The translations under genes were made by a program, and so were the position numbers. The notes beneath the pieces were generated by a model. The model ran no database searches and was not told the origin of the DNA. It saw only the letters and a program-made list of their open reading frames with translations. 64,000 nucleotides of DNA, taken from positions 744,001 through 808,000 of the forward strand of contig JAOSKR010000002.1 of assembly GCA_027493545.1 (NCBI GenBank), in the 5' to 3' direction. The stretch is from Roseovarius sp. Lineage in GTDB: Bacteria > Pseudomonadota > Alphaproteobacteria > Rhodobacterales > Rhodobacteraceae. Every line of letters begins with the position of its first letter. Within the stretch, counting starts at the first letter, position 1. Below, piece after piece: positions 18,519 to 27,926 of this stretch.

Positions 18519-19511
18519 CTACTTCACGTCCTTGAAGCAACGGAAACCCAGGTGGTAGTTGTGGTGGCTGCCCGCCGCCATCACCCGGCTGCCGTGCCAG
18601 TAAGGCGCGCGCCAGCGGCTCCAGTGGGTGTGGGCGCGCACGGTGTCCCAGATGAACCAGCTGCCCTTCATCTCGGTCACGCCGAGCTTGCGGCTGCCGC
18701 GGCTCGACATCTGGTCGGGCGCGAGCGGCAGGTTCATGTGCTCGGCGGCGTTGCCGTCGAGATCGTAGACCCCCAGCGGGCTCTTGCAGGCGGGAAAGCT
18801 GCCGGCGGGATAGGTGTTCGAGCCACAGCTGGAAAAGTTGCCGCCGTCGCAGCCGGCGTTCTTGAAGCTGCCGGTGGCGCAGACCCCCGAACGCCACTCG
18901 GGCCCGATCGAATAGCGTGCGCTCGACTGGTACTTGGCGTTGTGCGCCGCGCGCGCCGCCTGCACGCTCATCCCGAAGAAATAATCGGGCGGCGTCAGCG
19001 CCCCGTGCGAGGCGCCCTCCCATTCATGCGCGTCACCCATGCGCTTGCCCTCGGCCCAGCACAGTTCGGCCGCCTCGCGGGCGCGCACCCAGGTCACCGG
19101 GTACATCCCCGGCACATTGGGATATTCGAACATGTCGGCGCAGACCCTGGCGTCGGCCGGCGTTTCGGTCGCCGGGTCGTAGAGCGGCGCCATGTAGGGC
19201 TCGCCGCAGATGCGCTCAAACGCGGCGTTGCGGTAATAGACCTTGGGGTCGGCTCCGAGCTTGGCGGCCAGTTGTTCACGCGTCATCGGATGGCGTGTCG
19301 GCCCCGGGTTGCCCTGGCCGATATAGCTCGACCCGGCAAAGATGGCGCGGATACGCTGCATCTCGGCATTGCTCAGCCCGCGCGCCGCCTGCATCTCGCG
19401 GAACATGCGCTCGTTGTTTTCCTGCAATGTCTGCGCGCCGGCGGGCAGTGCCAGTCCGATTGCCAAAGTCAACGCGGCAACGGCTCCGAGCCGCTTGGTG
19501 ATCCGTCCCAT
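18519..19511 (-). CDS. secreted formylglycine-generating-enzyme-like protein
   Basis: 330 residues with a Sec leader (ALTLAIGLALPAGAQ) and an FGE/SUMF1-type fold ending in HHNYHLGFRC. It keeps fold signatures (YPVTWVRAREAAELCWAEGKRMG, shortened here: PVTWVRAREAAELC, then GVYDLDGNAAEH). The RGGSW-type segment reads MKGSWF, and the usual catalytic cysteine pair near the C-terminus is not evident. It is rich in cysteines in the middle (about residues 215-245). It may be a binding or other oxidising member rather than a true sulfatase activator. It follows the 19529-21265 gene by 17 bases on the same strand, so the two are probably one operon. Confidence 0.72.
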   Translation of the reverse strand: MGRITKRLGAVAALTLAIGLALPAGAQTLQENNERMFREMQAARGLSNAEMQRIRAIFAGSSYIGQGNPGPTRHPMTREQLAAKLGADPKVYYRNAAFERICGEPYMAPLYDPATETPADARVCADMFEYPNVPGMYPVTWVRAREAAELCWAEGKRMGDAHEWEGASHGALTPPDYFFGMSVQAARAAHNAKYQSSARYSIGPEWRSGVCATGSFKNAGCDGGNFSSCGSNTYPAGSFPACKSPLGVYDLDGNAAEHMNLPLAPDQMSSRGSRKLGVTEMKGSWFIWDTVRAHTHWSRWRAPYWHGSRVMAAGSHHNYHLGFRCFKDVK

Positions 19512-19528
19512 GCTTTCTCCCTGACCTG

Positions 19529-21265
19529 TCATTTCCGCAGAAGATAGAAGAAATCGCGATTGTCCGCGAAGCTCACGAAGCGGGGGATCGGCATGCCGTC
19601 GCGGGCGCGCGAATCGGTCTCGGCCATGCCGCCGACCAGGTGATGCGGGATCACGTTGCGGTCTTCGCGGGTGTAAAGCGCCATGTAGGTGAGATCTTGC
19701 GAGTTCATGTCGAGCAGCATCGCATGATCGCAGCCATAGGCCTGGAACGTCCGCGCCATGCCCGATGGCGTCGCGGTCGAGAAATAGGCATAGATCAGGA
19801 ACTGCCGGCCGGCCACCGTCTTCATGCAGGTGCCGGCGCGCAGGGTGCGAAGGTCGGCCTCGGCCGAACCCGACCAGTTGCCGCCCAGCCAGCTCGTGAC
19901 CTGATCGCCCGGCACGCCCTTGTCGATCAGCGGCACGCCGTTCTGGCGCGCGAAACGCAACCGCGGCAGCAGCGCGCGATCCTCCTCGCGCCATGTGCGC
20001 ATCTGCACCGAGCCGTCATCGAGGACAAAGAGCGTCGAGAGCCCCGGGTGGAGCTTGGAAAAGATGACGCCGTTGGTGAGAAACCCGTAATGATGGCCCT
20101 TGTTGGTGTAGGCCATGTCGCCCGCGCGCCAGGCGCCGTGGTCGCGCTTGAACCCGCCGACAAAGGCGGCGGCGACACGGTCGGTCAGCGCCGGGCTCAG
20201 CATGCCGGTGCGCACCACCGGGGCAGAGGTGTTGAACCCGTCCGGGCCGGGCAGGCCGCGCACGCGCACGGACCCCGGCGGACGCGACGACCAGTCCAGG
20301 CGCGGATGGTCGGTGCCCACCTCGTAGCCCAGTTCGAACTGGGTCAGATCGAACGCCACCAGATAGACATCGGCGCGCCGCTCGATCCCGTCGAGCCCGT
20401 GGGTTTCGCCCCGGCGGTTCAGGATGTCGGGGGAAATCATCCCCGGCTGCATGGCGCTGGCGTAGATGCCCGGCGCATCCTTGACCGCGTACCAGCTGCC
20501 CGCCTGCACTCCGCTTTCGGCGCCTTCCAGTTCGAACCCGAAATAGGTCCGGATCACCGGCTGGCTCGACAGCATCGCCTTGCCGAGCGCGGCTGCCACC
20601 TCGCCGGCATCGCCCCCGGCGATGACTTCGCCCGAACTCATGTAGGCGTCTTCGTAGAACGACCCCTTGATCAGGTTCACGATGTCGTCGCCGAAGGCGA
20701 CGTTGTCGCGCAGGAACTGCGACACCGCCTCGCGGCTCGACCGCGCCCCCGCGTCGCGTTGCGCACAAAGGCGCGGTTGTCGCAAACCGGCGCATAGGGC
20801 AGATCCGTGCCGGCCGCCCGGTCGAGTTCGGTGGTCCGCCCCAGCCAGGGCGAGCAGCGGGCAACGATTCCGTCGCTTTCGAAGACCAGCGCCGGGTCGT
20901 CGCCACTGGCAAGCGACACCACGGTCTTTTTCGGGATCGGCCAGTTCGAGGTGATAGGTCACCGCCCGCTGGCCGCGCGCCGGATCGGACACGTCGAGCA
21001 GGAACCAGCTGTTGGCATTGGGATTGAGCGAGGTCAGCGTCACCTCGATGCCATCGGCGGAAGTCGCGTGCGCCGCGGTGCGGAAGGGCTGCAACTCGCG
21101 AATGGTCTTGGGCCTGTCGGCCTCGTATTCCTGCCATTGCCTGTCGCGCAGGGCGCCGTCGGCGGTCATCAGGTCGGTGGCCTGCGCATGAGGCGCCGAG
21201 GCCACGCCGGCGGCAACCGCCATGGCGCCCGCCAGGTTCTTCAGCGAATATCCAAAACGAAACAC
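19529..21265 (-). CDS. secreted conserved hypothetical protein (two compensating frameshifts)
   Basis: About 578 residues with a signal peptide ending near AHAQA. The function is not recognised. The C-terminal half has GFLTNGVIFSKLHPGLSTLF and GARDGMPIPRF-like segments; there is a weak feel of phosphodiester-glycosidase-like proteins, but I do not claim it. Between about 20755 and 20935 the printed frame is out of register. The alternative frame there reads SLASGDDPALVFESDG and CDNRAFVRNAT, so two single-base errors cancel. GTG 21265 with GAGGGGAG just upstream is chosen; a longer frame from 21364 lacks a leader. It lies upstream of the FGE-like gene. Confidence 0.6.
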   Translation of the reverse strand: MFRFGYSLKNLAGAMAVAAGVASAPHAQATDLMTADGALRDRQWQEYEADRPKTIRELQPFRTAAHATSADGIEVTLTSLNPNANSWFLLDVSDPARGQRAVTYHLELADPEKDRGVACQWRRPGAGLRKRRNRCPLLALAGADHRTRPGGRHGSALCAGLRQPRLCAQRDAGARSSREAVSQFLRDNVAFGDDIVNLIKGSFYEDAYMSSGEVIAGGDAGEVAAALGKAMLSSQPVIRTYFGFELEGAESGVQAGSWYAVKDAPGIYASAMQPGMISPDILNRRGETHGLDGIERRADVYLVAFDLTQFELGYEVGTDHPRLDWSSRPPGSVRVRGLPGPDGFNTSAPVVRTGMLSPALTDRVAAAFVGGFKRDHGAWRAGDMAYTNKGHHYGFLTNGVIFSKLHPGLSTLFVLDDGSVQMRTWREEDRALLPRLRFARQNGVPLIDKGVPGDQVTSWLGGNWSGSAEADLRTLRAGTCMKTVAGRQFLIYAYFSTATPSGMARTFQAYGCDHAMLLDMNSQDLTYMALYTREDRNVIPHHLVGGMAETDSRARDGMPIPRFVSFADNRDFFYLLRK

Positions 21266-21491
21266 GAAAACTCCCCTCTGCCGCGCCACCAATACCAATT
21301 GGCGCCTTCTGCCGGAAGCCGGCTTGAATACGGGCCACTCCCCGGGTCCACCCTTTGCCGGCATGCTATTGTCTGACCGGCGAGTTCACAAGCGTTGATG
21401 AGGCAACAATTCAAGGGCCCGGCCGGAGCATCCCGCGGCACCGGGCGAAGAGCGAAACAGCGGGTCCCGGCGGGCCCGCATTTGCGGGAAA

Positions 21492-21578
21492 TGGTGCGGT
21501 CGAGAAGACTCGAACTTCCACGGGTGTTACCCCACAGCGACCTCAACGCTGCGCGTCTACCAATTCCGCCACGACCGC
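21492..21578 (-). tRNA. tRNA-Leu (GAG)
   Basis: An 87-base tRNA on the minus strand including an encoded CCA (21492-21494). The acceptor stem GCGGTCG pairs with CGACCGC, followed by discriminator A. The anticodon loop TTGAGGT sits on a CAGCG/CGCTG stem, giving anticodon GAG. A long variable arm (class II) and the T-loop GTTCGAGTC fit tRNA-Leu. It lies alone between two minus-strand genes. Confidence 0.93.
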
Positions 21579-21734
21579 ACGATCAGGCAGGTGGGCGGCG
21601 TATACGCAATCGCCGCGCGCTTGTGAAGGGGCAAATCGCCACCCGCGCAGAGACGGGAGCGACCGGCGGCCAGAGGGCCGAGGGGCCGCCGCGCCGGGCG
21701 GCGCGGCGGCGGGGGCGGGCCGGATCGGGCCCGC

Positions 21735-23037
21735 TCAGTCGGTGGTGCTGAAGGTCGGCAGGGTCGCCGCCGGCTTGACGCTCTCGGAGCCCTGCTTCGC
21801 CGCTCCCGGCTGGGCGGTAAAGACCGCCTTGCGGATCAGGTCGGTGCGCTCGGGGCTGCCCGGGGCGAAGACCGGCTCGCCACCGCGCTCGACGGCATTG
21901 ATCCCGGCCTCGTACCACGCCTTGGCGAGGTCTGGCCGGCGGGTGGTGCCGAAGCCCTCGTTGAGGTGGTGGCCGATGAGTTCGCTATAGGCGTCCTCGC
22001 CCAATCCCGCGAGCAGCAGCGCCGAGCCCAGCGCCACGCCCATGTTGTCGGTGCGATAGCCGACCGACAGGCAGATCTTGGCGGTGCCCGACAGTTGCGC
22101 CGGCGACTGGCCCGAATCGCGCACGAAGTCGCGCACCTCATCGATCACCTTGTCGCGCGACTCCAGCGACACCGCCGAGACGTAGTCGCGCATCGCCGGG
22201 CCGATGGCGCCGCACTGCTCTTCGAGCTGGGCGTTGCTGACCCCCGAGAGATTGGCTGCCGCCGCCTCGCCGGCCGAGATCGCGTAGGTCCGCGCCAGGC
22301 AGAACTGTTCGTTGAGTGCAAATCGCGCGTCGGTCAGCGATGCGGCGGTGACGAAACCGCCGTTGGAACTGGTCACCAGGCTGACCTGGTTGCAGTGCGA
22401 GGCCAGCGAGGGCCCGTCGCCGCCGCCGCCCATCAGGTTGGGCAGCGCGCTCATGCCGGAGGTGGTCCCCTGCTCCGACGGTTCGGGCGTCGAGGCCATC
22501 ATCGCCCCGCCGCCAGTGCCGGCACCGGCGCCTGCCGTCATGCCCATCGTCTCGTCGCGATAGGCATGCAGCAGCCCCCCGCGTTCCCATTCCGCGCTGG
22601 GCCACCAGCTGGGCCGTCTGCGTCGGGTTGCTCTGGGCCCGGTAGTAGGACGAGACCAGGAACTGGCGCTCGTACTCGGTCAGGTTGCCGGTGGCCGGAT
22701 ATCCCATATGCGCCTGGAACTGCGAGGCGGCGCTGCGGGTGTTGCGGCCGCGCACGCCGTCGGGCGCGCCGGCGGGAAAGCCGAAGTAGTTGAGCGCGGC
22801 CTGCTCTTCGATGACCTGCTGGCGCGCGACCGTGTTGACCGGCGCGCGGTACACCCGCTGCGGCGTGGCGCGCCGGCGTTCGCGCGCCTTGGCGCTTTCG
22901 TTGACGATGATGCCGCTGACCGCGCCGCCGACGATGCCGCCAACAAGGCCGTCGGCAAAATCCGCCGCCGCACGTGTCCCCGGCATGGCCGCGACCGCTG
23001 CCGCCAGCATGCTCATGGCGATTCGTTTTGAAAACAT
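21735..23037 (-). CDS. secreted protein with peptidoglycan-binding domain (one frameshift)
   Basis: About 430 residues. After a signal peptide (MLAAAVAAMPGTRAAA) comes a glycine-zipper-like stretch (DGLVGGIVGGAVSGIIV). A peptidoglycan_binding_1 type domain follows (NYFGFPAGAPDGVRGRNT, SQFQAHMGYPATG), then a long C-terminal part of unknown fold. The printed frame breaks near 22576 in a run of six C; with one base changed the two parts join through LLHAYRDETMGM. The ribosome site GGGGAGAAACGAA precedes ATG 23037. It is probably an envelope protein. Downstream lies a G/C hairpin and tRNA-Leu. Confidence 0.68.
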
Positions 23038-23119
23038 TTCGTTTCTCCCCTAGTGAGTCCCGAACAAGCTATCCTGATTGTACCACGAATCCCACATCTC
23101 ATGTATCCGGACCCGTCGC

Positions 23120-23816
23120 ATGAGCCGTAAACCCGCCCACGACCCCGCCCCCCGCCGGCGTGGAATGGTACCGTTCCGACGCGCCGGTGCCCTATCCGTC
23201 CGCGGTCACCGAGATGGAGGCCCGCGTCGCGCGAATCATCTCGGGCCAGGCGCGCGAGGCGATCTGGCTGCTGGAACACCCGCCGCTTTACACCGCCGGC
23301 CCCGCGGCCGACCCCGCCGATCTGCGCGATCCGCACCGCTTTCCGGTCTACCCGACCCGGCGCGGCGGCCAGTACACCTATCACGGCCCCGGCCAGCGGG
23401 TGATCTATGTCATGCTCGATGTCGGCCGGCGCGGGCGCGATGTGCGCCGCTTCGTCTCGGCGCTCGAAACCTGGGTGATCGCCACGCTCGACCGCTTCAA
23501 CGTGCGCGGCGTGACCCGCCCCGGCCGGGTCGGCGTCTGGGTGGTGCGCGACGACCGGCCGCCCGCGCCCGCGGGGGGGCCGTGCGAGGACAAGATCGCC
23601 GCCATCGGCATCAGGATGCGCAAATGGGTCAGCTTCCACGGCATCTCGATCAACGTCGAGCCCGATCTCGAGCATTTCTCGGGCATCGTGCCCTGCGGCA
23701 TCGCCCAGCACGGGGTGACCAGCCTCGTCGATCTCGGACTGCCGGTCGGGATGGCCGACGTCGACGTGGCCTTGCGGCAGACCTTCGCGCAGGCGTTTCC
23801 GCCCCCCGGCACCTGA
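23120..23816 (+). CDS. lipB: lipoyl (octanoyl) transferase (frameshift near start)
   Basis: Transfers octanoyl from acyl carrier protein to lipoyl domains of 2-oxoacid dehydrogenases and GcvH. The family signatures are present: [35 protein letters not shown] with the active lysine, and the catalytic cysteine in [11 protein letters not shown]. As printed the frame with these motifs starts at 23160, which removes the natural N-terminus. ATG 23120 ([11 protein letters not shown]) joins it if one C is removed from the C6 run near 23151. The gene stands between a divergent envelope gene and ctaD. Confidence 0.87.
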
Positions 23817-23868
23817 CGGCACCCGGCGGCGCCCGGCGGGTGGCATTGGTGGCCCGGCCCGGAAATAT

Positions 23869-23882
23869 TTGATCTGGATCAA
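23869..23882. promoter_or_regulatory. FNR/Crp-type binding site upstream of ctaD
   Basis: TTGATCTGGATCAA is an exact TTGAT-N4-ATCAA palindrome, the consensus for FNR-family regulators (FnrL in Rhodobacteraceae). Its centre is about 112 bases before the ctaD start. I saw no second such site in the window. The direction of regulation cannot be told from the site alone, since the transcription start is unknown. Confidence 0.7.
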
Positions 23883-23987
23883 ATTCACGGATTGCCCCGC
23901 ACATTGCGGCAATCTAAAACCATGCTAATTTGTCGCAGCCCGGATAACGGGCCGCGCGCCAATCGAACGACCAGCAGGAGGCATCAA

Positions 23988-25661
23988 ATGGCAAACGCCG
24001 CCATCCACGGCCACGGACACGAGGACAAGCGAGGGTTCTTCACCCGCTGGTTCATGTCCACCAACCACAAGGACATCGGCATCCTCTACATGGTCACCGC
24101 GGCCGCTGTCGGGCTGATCGCGGTGCTCTTTACCGTCTACATGCGGCTCGAGCTGATGCATCCGGGCGTGCAGTACATGTGCCTCGAGGGCGCGCGCTTT
24201 ACCGCCGCGGCGGCGGGCGAATGCACCCCCAACGGGCATTTGTGGAACGTGTTGATCACCTATCACGGCATCCTGATGATGTTCTTCGTGGTGATTCCGG
24301 CACTCTTCGGGGGCTTTGGCAACTTCCTCATGCCGCTGCAGATCGGCGCGCCGGACATGGCGTTCCCGCGCATGAACAACCTCAGCTACTGGCTCTATGT
24401 CGCCGGCACCTCGCTGGGGATTGCCTCGCTGCTCAGCCCGGGCGGCAACAGCCAGCTGGGTTCGGGCGTGGGCTGGGTGCTCTACCCGCCGCTGTCGACC
24501 ACCGAGGCGGGGATGTCGATGGATCTCGCGATCTTCGCGGTGCACCTGTCGGGCGCGTCGTCGATTCTCGGCTCGATCAACATGATCACCACCTTCCTCA
24601 ACATGCGCGCGCCGGGGATGACGCTGTTCAAAGTGCCGCTGTTTGCGTGGTCGATTTTTGTCACCGCCTGGATGATCCTGCTGGCGCTGCCGGTGCTGGC
24701 GGGTGCCATCACCATGCTCCTGATCGACCGCAACTTCGGCTCCACCTTCTTCGATCCGGCCGGCGGCGGCGATCCGATTCTCTACCAGCATATCCTGTGG
24801 TTCTTCGGGCACCCGGAGGTCTACATCATCATCATCCCCGGCTTCGGCATCATTTCCCACGTCGTCGCGACCTTCTCGAAAAAACCGATCTTCGGCTATC
24901 TGCCGATGGTCTGGGCGATGATCGCGATCGGGGTGCTGGGCTTCATCGTCTGGGCGCACCACATGTACACGGTGGGCATGTCGGTCACCCAGCAGAGCTA
25001 TTTCATGCTGGCCACGATGGTGATCGCGGTGCCCACCGGCATCAAGATCTTCTCCTGGATCGCCACCATCTGGGGCGGCTCGATCGAGTTCAGGACACCG
25101 ATGCTCTGGGCATTCGGATTCCTGTTCGTCTTCACCGTGGGCGGGGTCACCGGCATCGTCGTGGCCCAGGCCGGGGTGGATCGCGCCTATCACGACACCT
25201 ATTACGTGGTGGCGCATTTCCACTACGTGATGAGCCTTGGCGCCCTCTTCGCCATCTTCGCCGGCGTCTATTTCTACTTCGGCAAGATCACCGGGCGGCA
25301 GTACCCCGAATGGGCCGGCAAGCTGCATTTCTGGTCGTTCTTCATCGGCACCAACCTGACCTTCTTTCCGCAGCACTTCCTCGGCCGGCAGGGCATGCCC
25401 CGGCGTTACATCGACTATCCCGAGGCGTTCGCCTACTGGAACTGGTGGTCGTCGGTGGGCGCCTTCATCGGGTTCGCCTCGTTCGTGTTCTTCATCGGCG
25501 TGGTGTTCTACACGCTCTTCAGGGGCGCGAAGGTGACGCAGGCGAACTACTGGAACGAGTACGCCGACACGCTGGAATGGACGGTGGCCTCGCCGGCGCC
25601 CGCGCATACCTTCGAGACCCTGCCCAAACCCGAGGACTGGGACCGCAGCCACGCGCACTGA
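23988..25661 (+). CDS. ctaD: cytochrome c oxidase subunit I, aa3 type
   Basis: 557 residues, about 12 membrane helices. It is the heme a/a3-CuB subunit that reduces oxygen and pumps protons. The heme-copper motifs are intact: [20 protein letters not shown] region, [12 protein letters not shown] with the His-Tyr pair, [10 protein letters not shown] for CuB, and [11 protein letters not shown] for the two hemes. K-channel residues ([12 protein letters not shown]) and the D-channel asparagine/aspartate set ([16 protein letters not shown]) identify a type A1 oxidase. No subunit II or III gene is adjacent, as is common for ctaD in this family. AGGAGG at 23976-23981 sets the start at ATG 23988. An FNR-type site precedes it and a terminator follows. 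Confidence 0.97.
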   Translation: MANAAIHGHGHEDKRGFFTRWFMSTNHKDIGILYMVTAAAVGLIAVLFTVYMRLELMHPGVQYMCLEGARFTAAAAGECTPNGHLWNVLITYHGILMMFFVVIPALFGGFGNFLMPLQIGAPDMAFPRMNNLSYWLYVAGTSLGIASLLSPGGNSQLGSGVGWVLYPPLSTTEAGMSMDLAIFAVHLSGASSILGSINMITTFLNMRAPGMTLFKVPLFAWSIFVTAWMILLALPVLAGAITMLLIDRNFGSTFFDPAGGGDPILYQHILWFFGHPEVYIIIIPGFGIISHVVATFSKKPIFGYLPMVWAMIAIGVLGFIVWAHHMYTVGMSVTQQSYFMLATMVIAVPTGIKIFSWIATIWGGSIEFRTPMLWAFGFLFVFTVGGVTGIVVAQAGVDRAYHDTYYVVAHFHYVMSLGALFAIFAGVYFYFGKITGRQYPEWAGKLHFWSFFIGTNLTFFPQHFLGRQGMPRRYIDYPEAFAYWNWWSSVGAFIGFASFVFFIGVVFYTLFRGAKVTQANYWNEYADTLEWTVASPAPAHTFETLPKPEDWDRSHAH

Positions 25662-25685
25662 GCGCGATCCGGCCTGCGACCGATC

Positions 25686-25721
25686 AAGGCCCCGGGGCAC
25701 ACCCTCCCCCCGGGGCCTTTT
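25686..25721 (+). terminator. Rho-independent terminator after ctaD
   Basis: A 12-bp stem (25686-25697 with 25708-25719, AAGGCCCCGGGG arms) with a 10-base loop leads into TTTT at 25718-25721. It begins 25 bases after the ctaD stop codon. Confidence 0.85.
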
Positions 25722-25863
25722 CGCTGGCTGCAGCCGGGCGTCGTCTCGTCCCGCGCAGCCGGCGCGATGCCGCAACGCTCGCCCGGGCGGTCGGTTTGCC
25801 CGTTTTCAAGCGCCGCCGGCCCGTGCTAAGCCGCGTTCGATCCAACCTTCCGGGAACGCGCCC

Positions 25864-26871
25864 ATGTCCAATGAGATCCGCCTCGCCTTCGAGCATCCCG
25901 CCGCGCGCGCCGGCGCCACCGCGCCCGAGGGACCGCTCGACCGCATCTCGGTGCGCGACCATGTCGTCGCGGTCGAGATCGGCGCCTTTCAGGCCGAGCG
26001 CGGCCGCACCCAGCGCGTCGCGTTCAACGTGGTGGTCGAGGTGCGCCCCCCGGGCGACCCCATCGACGACGATGTCGACCGCATCCTCAGCTACGACAAG
26101 GTGACCGAGGCGATCGAGGCGGCGCTGGCCGAGGAACGGCTCAACCTGCTCGAGACCCTGGCCGAGCGCATCGCCGAGCGCATCCTGCACGAACCGCGCG
26201 CGGTGCGCACCTTCGTGCGCGTTGAAAAGCTCGACCGCGGCCCCGGCGCGCTGGGGGTCGAGATCGTCCGCTCGATGGCCGATCTGCGCACCCGTCCGGT
26301 CAGCTCCCAGCCCGACGCCGCGCCGCGCCCGCATGTGGTGTATCTCGGCAATTCCGCCATCGCCTCGCCCCATCTCGGGCGCTGGCTCGACCGGCTCGAG
26401 GCCCGCGCCAAGCCGGCGATCCTCTGCGTCGGCCCCCCGGACACGCCCGCGCCGCAAACCGGCCACCGGATGACCCAGCGCCGGGTCGACCTGCTGGCGC
26501 TGGAACAGAACGCCTGGGTACTGGCCGGGCGCGACGACCGCTGTGTCGTGGTCGGCACGCGCACCGAGCTCGACTGGTCGATGAAGCACGGCCAGATCAG
26601 TGTCTGGGCGCCTTCCAAGATCGCGCTCGACGCCCTCGACGGCCCCGAAAGCGGGCCCGACGACCCGGTGGCGCTGGCCGCCTGGTTCGCGGAGCACATG
26701 GACGCCTCCGACCTGCTGGTGATCGGCGCCGCCCCACCGAGGGCCTGCGCGGTGCCGGTGCTGGTGCAGGACATCACGCAATCGGGATTGTGGAGGGCGC
26801 TCAGCGAGCGCTCTTCGCAAAGAGGGGCCGCAAGGCCCCGGACGGGCAAGGCCGGAGGCATTACGGGATGA
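25864..26871 (+). CDS. folB: dihydroneopterin aldolase with long C-terminal extension
   Basis: 335 residues. The first about 150 are a FolB domain (GAFQAERGRTQRVAFNV, ILSYDKVTEAIEAAL, NLLETLAERIAERIL, VRVEKLD), which cleaves dihydroneopterin in folate synthesis. The remaining about 185 residues form an extra domain (VVYLGNSAIASPHLGRWLDR, ILCVGPPDTP, TELDWSMKHGQISVWAPSK) with alternating strand/helix pattern; I do not recognise its activity. A four-base overlap with folP shows coupled translation, fitting the shared pathway. The ATG at 25864 follows a purine-poor stretch, and another start further in is unlikely because residues before the core look natural. Confidence 0.85.
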   Translation: MSNEIRLAFEHPAARAGATAPEGPLDRISVRDHVVAVEIGAFQAERGRTQRVAFNVVVEVRPPGDPIDDDVDRILSYDKVTEAIEAALAEERLNLLETLAERIAERILHEPRAVRTFVRVEKLDRGPGALGVEIVRSMADLRTRPVSSQPDAAPRPHVVYLGNSAIASPHLGRWLDRLEARAKPAILCVGPPDTPAPQTGHRMTQRRVDLLALEQNAWVLAGRDDRCVVVGTRTELDWSMKHGQISVWAPSKIALDALDGPESGPDDPVALAAWFAEHMDASDLLVIGAAPPRACAVPVLVQDITQSGLWRALSERSSQRGAARPRTGKAGGITG

Positions 26872-27880
26872 CCTATTACCGCCCCATCCCCCGCACCGAC
26901 GCGGCCCGCCCCGCGGGCGCGCTGGCACTGGCCGGCGGCTGGTGCTGGTTCGACACCGTCGAGGTGCTGCGCCGCGACGGCCCGGCCGGGCTGGTTCCCG
27001 CGCACACCATCCCGGCTCGCGGCGCTGGAGCGTCTCACCGCGCCGCGCGCCGCCATCGCCGGGCTCTCGCTGGACGTGCCGCGGCTGATGGGCATCCTCA
27101 ACGTCACCCCCGACAGCTTTTCCGATGGCGGCCGGCACGCGCCGAAGCCGGTCGCGCTGGTCCATGCGCCGGCGATGCTGGCGGCGGGCGCCGACATTCT
27201 CGACGTGGGCGGCGAGATCGACCCGTCCCGGCGCCTTGCCGGTCCCGGCCGAGGAGGAGATCCGCCGCACGGCGCCGGTGATCGCGGCGATCCGCGCCGC
27301 CGCCCCGGCGCCGATCTCGATCGACACCCGCAAGGCCGCTGTCGCCCGCGCCGCGCACGCGGCCGGGGCAAGCTTTGTCAACGATGTCGCCGGTCTGACC
27401 TTCGATCCCGATCTCGCGCCGTTTTGCGCAGGCGCCGGCCTGCCGGTCTGCGTGATGCACGCCCAGGGAACGCCCGAGGTGATGCAGGACGACCCGCGCT
27501 ATGACGACGTGGTGCTCGACGTCTACGACTGGCTGGAGCGGCGCATCGGGGCGCTCGAGGCGGCGGGCATCGCGCGCGCGCGCATCGTCGCTGACCCCGG
27601 TATCGGCTTTGGCAAGACGGTGGAACACAACCTTGCCCTGCTGCGCAACCTCGCGCTCTTTCACGGCCTGGGCTGCCCGATCCTGCTCGGCGCCTCGCGC
27701 AAGGGCTTCATCGGCAAGCTGGGCGGCGCCCCCGCGGCGGCCGACCGCGCGCCGGGCTCGATCGCGGTGGCCCTGGCGGGGGTGGCGCAGGGGGTGCAGA
27801 TGCTGCGCGTCCATGACGTCGCCGAGACCGCCCAGGCGCTGCGGCTGTGGCGCGCGATGGTTATCGGAACAGCCGGCTGA
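26868..27880 (+). CDS. folP: dihydropteroate synthase (two frameshifts)
   Basis: Joins p-aminobenzoate to the pterin pyrophosphate; target of sulfonamides. Family motifs are complete but spread over three frames: GILNVTPDSFSDGG (after a shift near 27015), then after a second shift near 27218 ALPVPAEEEIRRTAP, IDTRKAAVARAA, DPGIGFGKTVEHN and GASRKGFIGK. In the second shift an extra A turns GAGTCGACC into GAGATCGACC, which hides the usual GGESTRPG. About 330 residues when read through. Its ATG overlaps the folB stop. Confidence 0.88.
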
Positions 27881-27926
27881 GTGCGGCAGCCCGCGATTCC
27901 TGCCGCTGATCGCTGCCGGCCGGTCG

